This document shows, one piece after another, positions 1 through 9,239 of a stretch of DNA of 64,000 bases. Made by a program: the position numbers and the translations under genes. Every line of letters begins with the position of its first letter. Position 1 is the stretch's first letter. This DNA is from Iphinoe sp. HA4291-MV1 (GTDB lineage Bacteria > Cyanobacteriota > Cyanobacteriia > Cyanobacteriales > Nostocaceae). Where the stretch lies: NCBI GenBank assembly GCA_019359415.1, contig JAHHHH010000006.1, positions 90,547-154,546 on the forward strand, in the 5' to 3' direction. Under the pieces are notes generated by a model, which was given only the letters and a program-made list of their open reading frames with translations, was not told where the DNA came from and searched no databases.

Positions 1-222
1 AGGGGCGAGGTAGCCACATTTTCTCATGGGTATAGGGGAAAGCCGCCCCGTCACTGGAATTCAAACATTCAAAATCACCGTATGCGCAAAGCGCAGGCTC
101 CGCCAACGCGCAAGCGTGCCCTATGGGCAAGATTTGAGCGGAGGAAACCTCCGATCAAACTTCTCTCAAAATTCATTTTGAGTTTTTGGAAGCGAAGGTC
201 AACCCCTTTCATCCTCGTTCTC
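1..222. other. Intergenic repeat-rich edge
   Basis: No gene was seen. The stretch holds GC-rich imperfect palindromes, including a GGAGG-AAA-CCTCC hairpin near 140-150. It continues into a string resembling the text after the hairpin at the isiA stop codon and a segment near 21040, so it looks like one member of a dispersed REP-like family. Confidence 0.5.
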
Positions 223-1056
223 TTAACCCCCAACGTTCATTGCTGCTAAAACAGCCTTCTGGCTAACATCTTTGTACGTTATATCTAAATACTTCATGAC
301 CACATCAGCAGCAGTTAAATTTGTTAAATTTTCCTCTTCCTTTGCCAAAGGAATTGACCCCAACACATCTAAAACTGTTTCGCTTGTTGATGGTACAATG
401 ACTACTAAAGAAGACTCAAGTGGTTCATTGTATTTCCAAAAAGAGTCTATTTTGATAGAAAATTGTTTCTCTGGTGTTGACTCTTGAATCTCAGATGGTT
501 CCTTTTCAGAAGTTTCAACGCTTTTGGTGCGTAACTGACGTAAATCACTGATAATTTGTTCTTTTGTGCGTCCCCGTAATTGAAAAAGAACAAATGGGTC
601 TTCACTAAAGCGATCGCCTAACTGATAGTAAACTGCAGCGACGTGTTTGCAGGGATTTGCCTTATCAGGACAAGAGCATTTACTATGGACATCAGATAAG
701 GTAAAAGGAAATAGGGAAAGACCATTGGCAGTGAAAACATCTTCTATATTTTGTGGCATTTCTCCTGCTAGTAACTTTGCCGCAAAAATTGATTTTTGAG
801 ACATAGTTTCAATCACATAACCCCACTGTTCCTCACTAAAGGGATCAAGAGACAAAGAAACTTTGTATGGTTCTGAATCAGAACCTTGCACTCTAGCCAA
901 CACAATGACACCTTTAAACTCAATGTTCAGAACATTTCCCTGACGCGCATAGTTTCTCGCACGTTCCAGACGTTTCTTAAAACGATAGGAATCTAATAAA
1001 TCCAGCCACCGTTGTGACCACCATTCCCGACTTGCTTGAAGGGTGTCATTTGTCAT
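223..1056 (-). CDS. SWIM zinc finger protein
   Basis: 277 residues. A SWIM-type zinc finger (CxC, about ten residues, CxH; CSCPDKANPCKHVAAVYY) lies near residues 126-145. No nuclease or helicase motif was seen elsewhere. The gene starts inside the stop codon of the upstream SNF2 helicase gene (4-bp ATGA overlap), so the two are translationally coupled. SWIM proteins paired with SNF2-type helicases are common in bacteria, where the SWIM module is thought to bind DNA or the partner protein. The exact function is unknown. The C-terminal half (about residues 180-277) is rich in Ser, Glu and Lys and was not recognised. Confidence 0.88.
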   Translation of the reverse strand: MTNDTLQASREWWSQRWLDLLDSYRFKKRLERARNYARQGNVLNIEFKGVIVLARVQGSDSEPYKVSLSLDPFSEEQWGYVIETMSQKSIFAAKLLAGEMPQNIEDVFTANGLSLFPFTLSDVHSKCSCPDKANPCKHVAAVYYQLGDRFSEDPFVLFQLRGRTKEQIISDLRQLRTKSVETSEKEPSEIQESTPEKQFSIKIDSFWKYNEPLESSLVVIVPSTSETVLDVLGSIPLAKEEENLTNLTAADVVMKYLDITYKDVSQKAVLAAMNVGG

Positions 1057-4000
1057 TCTGTTTCCTCTTCTATGATTGCATTGCGGTCAAGTATGAGCAA
1101 GTTGCGGAGTTGGTCTGTATCCATTTCAGTCAGCCAATCTTCACCTGCACCGACAACTTGTTCAGCAAGTTGTTTCTTACTTTCAATCATGTCGTGAATT
1201 TTTTCTTCCAAAGTGCCGGTGCAAACAAATTTATGGACTTGGACATTGCGCGTTTGACCAATACGAAAGACTCTGTCTGTTGCCTGATTTTCCACTGCTG
1301 GGTTCCACCATCTGTCAAAGTGAAAAACGTGATTTGCCCGTGTTAAATTCAGTCCCACACCACCTGCTTTCAAGGACAAAATCATAATTGGTGGTCCTTG
1401 GGGATCGTGTTGGAAACGGTCTACCATTTCCTCACGTTGTTTTTTCTGAGTACTACCGTATAAAAACAATGTTTCTCGCCCTAGCTGTTTTTCCAGATAT
1501 GGTTTTAGCAACTTACCCCACTCTGCAAACTGAGTGAAAATTAAAGCACGGTCACCTTCTGCGATCGCCATCTCTAACATTTCTTGTAAGCGCTGAAGTT
1601 TTCCAGAATGATATTGTTCTAATGTGTCTTGCTTCAAATAATGCGATGGGTGATTGCAGATTTGTTTTAGCTTGATGAGTAAAGCTAAAATCATTCCTCT
1701 GCGTTGCAAACCCTCAGCTTCTTCAATCTCAGCTAGAGAATCTTCCACAACTTTTTGATACAGTTGAGCTTGTTCAGTACTCAAACCACAAAATACAGTC
1801 ATTTCCTGCTTCTCTGGCAAGTCTTGAATAATGCTGCGGTCAGTTTTCAGACGACGTAGAATAAAAGGTTGAGCTAATGAACGCAATTGATTTAACGAAG
1901 CTGCATCACCATACTTCTCAATTGGTATAGCAAAACGCCGCTGGAAAAATTGCCGATTTCCTAAATATCCAGGATTGAGAAAATCCAAAATTGACCAGAG
2001 TTCTTGCAGTCTATTTTCTACTGGTGTTCCTGTCAAGGCAATCCGAAATGTGGATTCTATTTGCCTTACCGCCTGTGACTGTTTTGCTTCTGAATTTTTT
2101 ACATTCTGTGCTTCATCTAAAACAATAATCTGCCAAGAAACACTCTGCAATACTTTGACATCACGGTGAATGATCGAGTAGCTAGTGATAATTATATCAT
2201 GCTTGTTTGCTACTTCTACAAACGCTTTACCTTTTGGGCGCTTATCACCGTGATATTGGAAGACTTTCAGCGTTGGGGCAAATTTATTGACTTCTCTTTC
2301 CCAATTTCCTAACACTGAAGTTGGACAAACAAGCAATGTTGTTTTCTCTAGTGTTTCCTGTTCTTTTAAGTGTAAGAGGAAGGCGATGAACTCTACGGTC
2401 TTTCCCAGTCCCATATCGTCCGCCAGACATGCACCTAAGCCCCAACGTTCCAGGAAAGCAAGCCACGCCATTCCACGTTCTTGATAAGGTCGCAATTTTC
2501 CTTGAAAGCTAGCAGGTGTGGGCAAGGGTTCGACTGCTTTGTTATTTGTCAGGGCAGATATTAATTCCTGTAATGCCCCAGACGCCTCAAAGCTAACCAC
2601 TGGTAATTTTTCAATCGTCTGAGTGTCCCCCGTACTGATACGCAAAGCATCTTCCAAAGACAGCGCCATTTGTTCTTTACGAGAAGCAAAAAAGGCTTGT
2701 GCTGTCTTGATATCTTGGGGTCGCAATTCCACCCACTCGTTATTAATTTCTACCAATGGGCTATTCAACGCCACCAGCCTGTCAAACTCTGCTTTGGAAA
2801 TCGTCTGTCCGCCAATTGCTAATTCCCACTTGAAATTCAACAAACTCTGCAAACCCAAGCGTTCCTGCTTTTTCTTCGATGTTTGAGCTGTGATTTTCAA
2901 ACCTAAACGATTCGCCCATCCTTCGCGGTTTGCCAAACTAGCAGGCAAAATGACACCCAAACCACTATCTTCAAACCGCCATGCTACAGATTTAATAAAC
3001 TCATAAGCCTGAACTGGGTTGAGGTGGCAAGATTGAGGATATGAGGTTTCTAAGCTGGCTGCAATTGGTGAATACAATCGCGAAGCTAATCCTAAACCTC
3101 GTAAAAATGTCTCCTGTGGTTGTTCAATTGTTCGATTTTGATAAACAAATTTTTCTAAAGGATGGTTCCAAATTGTTGTCGCATCCACAAGAAAATTTGG
3201 GTCATCAGCAGCTTGGAGGAAATAAGCTAAAGTCCAATTAGTTTCCCCTGATGATTCTGGAGAACGCAACACAAAACAGGTACGAAACTGGTTTTTCGTT
3301 CCTATTTGGTATTGCAAGGGCATAGTCCAAGCTTTCAGCACCGCCTCTAATCGTTCCACTCCAAACGGATCGTCGGTATTAACTGTGTTAGAGGTAGCCG
3401 TCAGAGAATGCAACCACTGGCGCACCGTAGCTGGTAAAGATGCCATCACTCTGGTTTCCACCAAAGGTTGGGAACCCACCATGACTCGTATTTGAGCATC
3501 TATCACACTATTAAGAAATCCTAGCAGCAATTCTTGAGGTTCGAGCGGTAAGTTTATATGAGCAGATGAGGATTTTGCCTCTTGATCTCCCGTATCTCTC
3601 CCATTACCTTGATAAGTTCGACAAGCTAATGGCATCAATTGAGAAAATTTTTCTAAACGAGTGCCATCTTGAGCGCTATCTAGAAGTGCTAGCCATTTGG
3701 CAACTACGGAATGTTCTTGTTGCCTTTGAATAATAGGCAAAAACTTACCGCGCGATATTAAATCTAAACTCCAGCGGGCAATCTGCACCCAAAAGTGTAA
3801 GTCTCCTCCCAAAAAACTATCTTCTTCATTAGTGACGCTTAGAGGTAAGGAGGTGAGGAATTTTATTGCCTCTTCGGGATTGAGGCAAAAACCTTCGACA
3901 AGCCACGGGTGCAAGTACTGCGGAGTTTTGTTTAGTGAACCTAATGTGGTAGAATGCGCTGGGGATATCTCAGCTATTCCCTCTTCAGTATTTTCTAAAA

Positions 4001-4319
4001 TATGAGTTGGTAAGGCAACAATTTGGGAGTGTGTTGGCAAACTCACATCGCCAGCACTGGCAACTTTGCGCGTTTTTCCATTTTGTAAAGACTTTGCATC
4101 CAACGTTGCGACACGTTTTGTTTGTGGTATTTTAGCAATTTGAATGTTATGTGAATGCAGCCACTCGACTAATTCTAATGGTGTCATTGCCAAAGGATGT
4201 AGTGGTACATCATTAGATGTACTCTTACTAGAATTTGTCCCAAGAGTTCGCCAAGTCTCTCCCCAAACAAATAAACACCCCTGACTTTTTATTAACCAAC
4301 TACCGTGTAAAAGTGACAT
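1053..4319 (-). CDS. SNF2-family DEAD/DEAH-box helicase
   Basis: 1088 residues, the size of bacterial RapA/HepA-like Swi2/Snf2 ATPases. The N-terminal half (about 1-600) matches the SNF2 helicase-associated region and carries no clear motif. The ATPase follows: Walker A DMGLGKT near residue 635, DEAQ Walker B near 734, TGTPVENR motif III, and helicase C with AGGVGLNLTRANHVFHFDRW and arginine motif ATDRVFRIGQ near 1016. It should use ATP to move along double-stranded DNA and remodel protein-DNA complexes. It is the first gene of a two-gene operon with the SWIM protein, overlapping it by 4 bases. The ATG at 4317-4319 gives the longest frame. Confidence 0.95.
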   Translation of the reverse strand: MSLLHGSWLIKSQGCLFVWGETWRTLGTNSSKSTSNDVPLHPLAMTPLELVEWLHSHNIQIAKIPQTKRVATLDAKSLQNGKTRKVASAGDVSLPTHSQIVALPTHILENTEEGIAEISPAHSTTLGSLNKTPQYLHPWLVEGFCLNPEEAIKFLTSLPLSVTNEEDSFLGGDLHFWVQIARWSLDLISRGKFLPIIQRQQEHSVVAKWLALLDSAQDGTRLEKFSQLMPLACRTYQGNGRDTGDQEAKSSSAHINLPLEPQELLLGFLNSVIDAQIRVMVGSQPLVETRVMASLPATVRQWLHSLTATSNTVNTDDPFGVERLEAVLKAWTMPLQYQIGTKNQFRTCFVLRSPESSGETNWTLAYFLQAADDPNFLVDATTIWNHPLEKFVYQNRTIEQPQETFLRGLGLASRLYSPIAASLETSYPQSCHLNPVQAYEFIKSVAWRFEDSGLGVILPASLANREGWANRLGLKITAQTSKKKQERLGLQSLLNFKWELAIGGQTISKAEFDRLVALNSPLVEINNEWVELRPQDIKTAQAFFASRKEQMALSLEDALRISTGDTQTIEKLPVVSFEASGALQELISALTNNKAVEPLPTPASFQGKLRPYQERGMAWLAFLERWGLGACLADDMGLGKTVEFIAFLLHLKEQETLEKTTLLVCPTSVLGNWEREVNKFAPTLKVFQYHGDKRPKGKAFVEVANKHDIIITSYSIIHRDVKVLQSVSWQIIVLDEAQNVKNSEAKQSQAVRQIESTFRIALTGTPVENRLQELWSILDFLNPGYLGNRQFFQRRFAIPIEKYGDAASLNQLRSLAQPFILRRLKTDRSIIQDLPEKQEMTVFCGLSTEQAQLYQKVVEDSLAEIEEAEGLQRRGMILALLIKLKQICNHPSHYLKQDTLEQYHSGKLQRLQEMLEMAIAEGDRALIFTQFAEWGKLLKPYLEKQLGRETLFLYGSTQKKQREEMVDRFQHDPQGPPIMILSLKAGGVGLNLTRANHVFHFDRWWNPAVENQATDRVFRIGQTRNVQVHKFVCTGTLEEKIHDMIESKKQLAEQVVGAGEDWLTEMDTDQLRNLLILDRNAIIEEETE

Positions 4320-5225
4320 TTAACAACTACTCAAATATTCGTACAACTAAGGTCTTGAATGATCTATTTTTTGATTTCGAAAATCGCCTAATTTTTGGAA
4401 GGTAGCATCCCAAATGTGCAAATTTATTTCGTCTTGTAGTGCGGGCATCTCGCCCGCTACTGCTACAAATAGGGAGCAAGATACTCCCACTACTCGTTTT
4501 TTTTCAAAACTGGGATGCTCCCTCTTGGAATTATCATTTTATTGTTAAAAATATTTTTTGACAACTAATTAACATAGTGAATCTTTAAAAGCATTTATCA
4601 TAAATATTAGCAAAAAGGTAATTTTTTCTTGATAAGATTTTAGGAGAAGATTCTATGCAACCAGAATAACAAGAGGTCATAAGATGACTGTATATTGTTA
4701 TTCTTGATGGTAAAACATATCCTAAAAACAACTCTCGGTCAAAAAGAGTTTGCAGCATTCTGGCTGATGAAACATACTTTTGTTGTTAGGGTAGGCGACG
4801 AAGATAACACACATTAGTCAAAAAAGCCTCGGAATTTTTGTGAAGAGGCGAAATAGCCTAGCTCTACGTAGATGCTTAAATAGCATCTTCTCGTTATAGT
4901 AGAGCTTGGCTAGGGCATTTTCACATTTTAGTTTGATGTAGCATATTTGCAACGCTGGTTTTATTGTATAGCTTAGGCTGCAGGAGCGAGGAACTAGGTG
5001 ATTCATGGAAAAGGCAGTGCTTTTCTAGTGTGTACCCATTTGTAGCAACCTTTAAAGTGAAATGGTATTACTTTCTTACATCTAGCTTTAATAGCTTAGG
5101 CTTAGGCGCTGTGCACGTAAGTCTAAAGTTGTTTATCTTTGTATGCCACTGACGTCAGCCATAGAGCATAAATGTTAGGATTGCCACAGAGAGAGAATAG
5201 CGAGCATAGAAGGAAAAAAAACTGA
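4320..5225. other. Long intergenic region upstream of pnp
   Basis: About 900 bases separate the divergent SNF2 gene and pnp, and no convincing protein gene was found. The left part holds a repeat (near 4438-4465, GCGGGCATCTCGCCCGC palindrome) and AT-rich sequence. The right part (4826-4914) is strongly structured and may be the pnp leader. The pnp start is preceded by an AAGGA-type ribosome site at about 5210-5215. Confidence 0.5.
4826..4914 (+). promoter_or_regulatory. Structured element in possible pnp leader
   Basis: Three nested or adjacent inverted repeats are visible: GCCTC/GAGGC (4826-4849), a GATGCT-TAAAT-AGCATC hairpin (about 4871-4887), and an outer pair CCTAGCTCTAC (from 4857) with GTAGAGCTTGGCTAGG (to 4914) enclosing that hairpin. 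This would fold into a branched RNA about 310 bases upstream of pnp. In E. coli a pnp leader stem-loop controls the gene post-transcriptionally; whether this element does the same is inference. Confidence 0.35.
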
Positions 5226-7385
5226 ATGGGAGAATTTGAGAAGTCAATATCCTTTGACGGACGGGATATTCGACTGAAGGTTGGTCATCTAGCTCCCCAG
5301 GCTGGTGGCTCAGTGTTGATACAATCTGGGGACACAGCAGTTTTGGTAATGGCTACGCGTTCGGAAGCCAGAGAAGGCATTGATTTTCTTCCCTTGACAG
5401 TAGATTACGAAGAAAGACTGTATGCGGCAGGTAGAATTCCCGGAGGGATAATGCGGCGGGAAGGTCGTCCGCCAGAAAGAGCAACTCTCACGAGCCGTTT
5501 AATTGACCGTCCTCTGCGTCCTTTGTTCCCGTCTTGGTTGCGAGACGATCTGCAAATTATTGCCCTGACGCTCTCAATGGATGAGTTGGTACCACCTGAT
5601 GTGCTAGCAGTCACAGGTGCTTCGATCGCCACCTTAATGGCTAAGATACCATTTAACGGACCAATGGCGGCAGTGCGTGTTGGTTTAGTGGGAGACGATT
5701 TTATCATTAACCCTACCTATGCAGAAGTTGAAGCTGGAGACCTGGATCTGGTAGTTGCTGGTTCACCAAAAGGTGTCATCATGGTGGAAGCAGGAGCAAA
5801 TCAACTGTCAGAGAGAGACATTATCGAAGCAATTGAATTTGGCTACGAAGCTGTACAGGACCTGATTAGGGCGCAGCAAGATTTGATTTCTGAAATTGGT
5901 CTAGAAATTCCAGCAGTACAGGAGCCACCAGAGGTAGACTCAACACTGGAAAACTATATACGCGATCGCGCTGCCCTTGAAATTAAGAAAATACTGTCGC
6001 AATTTGAGTTAGATAAAACACAGCGCGATCAGGCTTTAGATGCAGTTCAGAAATCTATAGAGACTGCGATCGCAGAACTTAGCGAAGAAGATTCTATTCG
6101 CGTTGCCGCATCTGCAAATAGCAAGGCTGTTGACAATACCTTCAAAGAACTTACCAAAAAGTTCATGCGCCGTCAAATCATCGAAGATGACGTCCGCGTT
6201 GACGGTCGCAAGCTCGATGAAGTACGTCCTGTATCTTGTGACGTTAGCATTTTGCCCAAGCGAGTTCACGGGAGCGGTTTATTTAATCGAGGATTAACTC
6301 AGGTCTTGTCTGCTTGTACCCTTGGCACACCAGGAGATGCTCAATCACTAGCTGATGACTTGCAACAGGATCAGCAAAAGCGCTACCTGCACCATTACAA
6401 CTTTCCACCCTTCTCTGTTGGGGAAACTAAACCTTTACGTGCGCCAGGACGTCGAGAAATCGGTCATGGCGCACTGGCAGAAAGGGCAATGCTACCCGTG
6501 CTACCGCCAAAAGAACAATTTCCTTACGTTATTCGGGTGGTATCAGAAGTGCTTTCTTCCAACGGTTCCACCTCAATGGGTTCAGTGTGTGCTTCAACAT
6601 TGGCGTTAATGGATGCAGGCGTACCCATTTCTAAACCTGTCAGCGGTGCTGCAATGGGTCTGATTAAGGAAGGCGACGAAGTCCGAGTCCTGACTGACAT
6701 CCAGGGCATAGAAGACTTTTTGGGCGACATGGACTTTAAAGTTGCTGGGACAGAAACAGGGATTACTGCCCTGCAAATGGATATGAAAATTTCCGGTCTC
6801 TCCTTGGGTATTATTTCCCAAGCTGTCCACCAGGCAAAAGCAGCACGGTTGCACATTCTGGAGAAAATGCTCCAGACAATTGATCAACCGCGCAGTGAAA
6901 TGTCACCTTTTGCCCCACGTCTATTGACCATCCGGATTGATCCAGACATGATTGGTCTGGTTATTGGACCAGGAGGCAAGACGATTAAGGGTATCACCGA
7001 AGAAACAGGTGCCAGAATTGACATTGAAGATGATGGTACAGTGACGATTTCCGCTATAGATGAAACCAAAGCGAAAAAAGCACGCAACATTATCCAAGGC
7101 ATGACCAGAAAGCTAAATGAAGGTGATGTTTACGTAGGCAGAGTAACAAGAATTATACCTATTGGCGCATTTGTAGAATTTCTTCCTGGTAAGGAAGGAA
7201 TGATCCACATTTCGCAACTGGCTGACTACCGTGTTGGCAAAGTTGAGGACGAAGTCGCAGTTGGTGATGAAGTGATTGTGAAAGTGCGGGAAATTGATAA
7301 CAAAGGCAGAATCAATCTTACCCGTCTAGGTATTCATCCAGAGCAGGCAGCTGCAGCGCGAGAAGCAGCAGCAGTGAATCGGTAA
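5226..7385 (+). CDS. pnp: Polyribonucleotide nucleotidyltransferase (PNPase)
   Basis: 719 residues, normal PNPase length. The order is first RNase PH-like domain (about 10-145), helical linker, second RNase PH domain (about 325-540), KH domain (about 560-615, with [15 protein letters not shown]) and S1 domain (about 630-700, with [15 protein letters not shown]). It degrades RNA 3' to 5' with phosphate and can add heteropolymeric tails. It acts in the cytoplasm as a ring-shaped trimer. It stands alone on the + strand with a long upstream leader and a 12-bp inverted repeat just downstream. The ATG at 5226 has an AAGGA site about 10 bases upstream. Confidence 0.98.
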   Translation: MGEFEKSISFDGRDIRLKVGHLAPQAGGSVLIQSGDTAVLVMATRSEAREGIDFLPLTVDYEERLYAAGRIPGGIMRREGRPPERATLTSRLIDRPLRPLFPSWLRDDLQIIALTLSMDELVPPDVLAVTGASIATLMAKIPFNGPMAAVRVGLVGDDFIINPTYAEVEAGDLDLVVAGSPKGVIMVEAGANQLSERDIIEAIEFGYEAVQDLIRAQQDLISEIGLEIPAVQEPPEVDSTLENYIRDRAALEIKKILSQFELDKTQRDQALDAVQKSIETAIAELSEEDSIRVAASANSKAVDNTFKELTKKFMRRQIIEDDVRVDGRKLDEVRPVSCDVSILPKRVHGSGLFNRGLTQVLSACTLGTPGDAQSLADDLQQDQQKRYLHHYNFPPFSVGETKPLRAPGRREIGHGALAERAMLPVLPPKEQFPYVIRVVSEVLSSNGSTSMGSVCASTLALMDAGVPISKPVSGAAMGLIKEGDEVRVLTDIQGIEDFLGDMDFKVAGTETGITALQMDMKISGLSLGIISQAVHQAKAARLHILEKMLQTIDQPRSEMSPFAPRLLTIRIDPDMIGLVIGPGGKTIKGITEETGARIDIEDDGTVTISAIDETKAKKARNIIQGMTRKLNEGDVYVGRVTRIIPIGAFVEFLPGKEGMIHISQLADYRVGKVEDEVAVGDEVIVKVREIDNKGRINLTRLGIHPEQAAAAREAAAVNR

Positions 7386-7394
7386 CTGGATTTA

Positions 7395-7439
7395 GGATTT
7401 TAGATTGTAGATTTTCGATGAATTGCAAATCTAAAATCC
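7395..7439 (+). terminator. Inverted repeat after pnp
   Basis: A perfect 12-bp inverted repeat (GGATTTTAGATT at 7395-7406, AATCTAAAATCC at 7428-7439) starts 10 bases after the pnp stop codon. There is no long U run, so it may be a processing or stability hairpin. The motif also resembles common cyanobacterial repeats. Confidence 0.5.
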
Positions 7440-7522
7440 GCTTTATGTCTATGAATAGCACTCGACAAATTTCTCTTGAATCCTTACCCTAAAGTAAGGA
7501 AAATTTAATAACGAAAGGGTAA

Positions 7523-7768
7523 ATGCCAACAGCAACAATTACAACTAAGGGACAGACCACAATTCCCAAAGAAATACGGGAGTATCTACAACTCAACCCA
7601 GGAGATCACATTGATTTCATCATTGAGGAAGATGGACGTGTGGTCATTCAACCAGCAACTATTAAAGTGCAAGAACTCAAGGGAATCTTGCACCGAGAAG
7701 GCATGAAATCTGTTTCTGTGGAAGAAATGAATGCAGCAGTGACAAAAAGAGCGGCGACGAAGTTGTGA
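7523..7768 (+). CDS. AbrB/MazE-type antitoxin
   Basis: 81 residues. The N-terminal half is a swapped-hairpin AbrB DNA-binding fold (ITTKGQTTIPKEIREYLQL, then GDHIDFIIEEDGRVVIQP). It is the antitoxin of the PIN toxin gene that follows, with which it shares a 4-base GTGA overlap. Such antitoxins bind and inhibit the toxin and repress their own operon. An AAAGGGT ribosome site lies just before the ATG. Confidence 0.9.
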   Translation: MPTATITTKGQTTIPKEIREYLQLNPGDHIDFIIEEDGRVVIQPATIKVQELKGILHREGMKSVSVEEMNAAVTKRAATKL

Positions 7769-8160
7769 AGGGATTAGATACCAATATTCTTGTCCGGTAC
7801 ATAGTACAAGATGACCCTCCTCAAGGAGAACAAGTAACCCAATTTATTGAGAAAACAGTTGCAGATGGCGAAACTTGCTTCATAAATAACATTGTTCTGT
7901 GCGAACTGGTATGGGTTTTAGAATCTGTTTATAGGTACAGCAAAGAGGAAATAGCAGACGTTCTAGAAAAACTCTTAAGAACAAGTATGTTTCATTTCGA
8001 GAGCAAAGATGCAGCATGGTGGTCGCTGCGCGAGTATAAAAAGAGCAAGGCTGACTTCTCGGATTGTTTCATTAGCAGACAGAATAAAACCTACGGATGT
8101 GTAGAAACGGTTTCCTTTGACAAGAAAGTTAAAGAAGTGGATGGATTTGTAGTCCTCTAA
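7765..8160 (+). CDS. VapC-like PIN-domain toxin
   Basis: 131 residues. The PIN acidic residues are visible: D5 (LDTN), E47 (CELVW), D97 and D100 (ADFSD) and D119 (SFDKK). They coordinate Mg2+ for RNA cleavage. The start is a GTG overlapping the antitoxin stop codon. In VapBC modules the toxin usually cuts tRNA or rRNA; the target here cannot be read. The pairing of an AbrB-type antitoxin with a PIN toxin is well known. All catalytic residues are present, so it looks functional. Confidence 0.9.
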   Translation: MKGLDTNILVRYIVQDDPPQGEQVTQFIEKTVADGETCFINNIVLCELVWVLESVYRYSKEEIADVLEKLLRTSMFHFESKDAAWWSLREYKKSKADFSDCFISRQNKTYGCVETVSFDKKVKEVDGFVVL

Positions 8161-8267
8161 AAGGATTGTATTGGCTGATCTTTAATCCATTGATGTATTT
8201 GAGGTATTTTGAGTAAATGTAAAGCTATAACAAGTTGGCTTTAATTTTCAACTCGACATACAGCATT

Positions 8268-8531
8268 GTGAGTGCCAAAGGTCTACCAGAAACGACTGCC
8301 CATGTCAGGATTATCCGCCAATCCTGGCAACACGGTTTCCTTGAAGGTGAAGTGAGAGCAGGTGACTTTGAATGGCAGTTCCAATGGCATTTCCGCCAGG
8401 GAGAACTTTCTGTCAAGCCTTCTCAAGGGCGTGCTTTAATCAAAGAACCCCTCGGTCGCTTCTTGGAGCAACGAGATTATCAGCTCGAGCCAGGAGGAGA
8501 CTATGCTTTCACGATTCGGGCTAAGCTGTAA
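8268..8531 (+). CDS. DUF3146 family protein
   Basis: 87 residues from the GTG at 8268 (an alternative TTG at 8235 adds 11 residues). I recognise it as the small cyanobacteria-only DUF3146 family, with the conserved stretch RQSWQHGFLEGEV and the C-terminal LEPGGDYAFTIRAKL. The family is soluble, rich in Trp, Gln and Phe in the middle, and has no known function. It stands alone between the VapC gene and the convergent nuclease gene. The GTG start is favoured because family members begin MSAK. Confidence 0.75.
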   Translation: MSAKGLPETTAHVRIIRQSWQHGFLEGEVRAGDFEWQFQWHFRQGELSVKPSQGRALIKEPLGRFLEQRDYQLEPGGDYAFTIRAKL

Positions 8532-8647
8532 CAAACAAACAAGAAATGAAGATAAAAGGCAACAGATGATTAACGGACTTAACGGATAGATTGTTTGTGG
8601 GAGACACAGGTATCTTATCCGCTACATCCGCTACAACATTTGTTGCT

Positions 8648-9103
8648 TCACTCTTCATTCTTCACAACTGATTCAGTTAAACGATTGAGGTATCTTTCAA
8701 TTAATAAGATAGCAACAATGTCGTCTACTGGGCGTGGAGGTTGTCGCAAGCCTTGTGGTATAAGCTTGGCGAGTCCTTTGGGAGGATACATTTGCCAGTA
8801 GCGATCGCGTGCCTCTAAACTGGTGTAACGCTCATCCACTAAAATGACGTTCAGTGGATCTGCTAATTCAGCGTACAGTTGCTTTTTCCAGTGTTTTGCC
8901 GTGGTTTGGTCACCCATAACCAGTAAAGAAATGGGGAACTGTTGACGCAGTGACATAATAGTGGCGATCGCTTCAGTTGCCGATACAACTTGGTGATGGT
9001 ATAGTTGCCTATCCAGTCCCATCACAGCTAAACCACACTTATCGCGACCTGGATCAAAACCTAAGACAGCTGGTTGGGTTGGTAAGAATTCACGGAGAAT
9101 CAT
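8648..9103 (-). CDS. RuvC-fold YqgF-like nuclease
   Basis: 151 residues with the RNase H/RuvC fold of YqgF (RuvX): FDPGRDKCGLAV near residue 16 (first catalytic Asp, D17), VDERYTSLEARDR (catalytic Glu), and PVDDIVAILLIERYL near the C-terminus (third acidic residue). YqgF proteins take part in 16S rRNA 5'-end maturation or act as Holliday-junction-like resolvases. This is a divergent cyanobacterial paralogue, not the standard RuvX. It lies 136 bases downstream of the DUF3084 gene on the same strand, a pairing I associate with cyanobacteria. Confidence 0.8.
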   Translation of the reverse strand: MILREFLPTQPAVLGFDPGRDKCGLAVMGLDRQLYHHQVVSATEAIATIMSLRQQFPISLLVMGDQTTAKHWKKQLYAELADPLNVILVDERYTSLEARDRYWQMYPPKGLAKLIPQGLRQPPRPVDDIVAILLIERYLNRLTESVVKNEE

Positions 9104-9239
9104 AATAAAAATTTAAAAGTCAAAAGTCAATAACTTTTGCACTGTGGACTCTAGACTATAGATGATTAAAATTTAACAACTAGCAGTATAGCTGGGTAGT
9201 TTTTATACTTAGGTATTTTTCATCTTATCCTTAGTTTTT

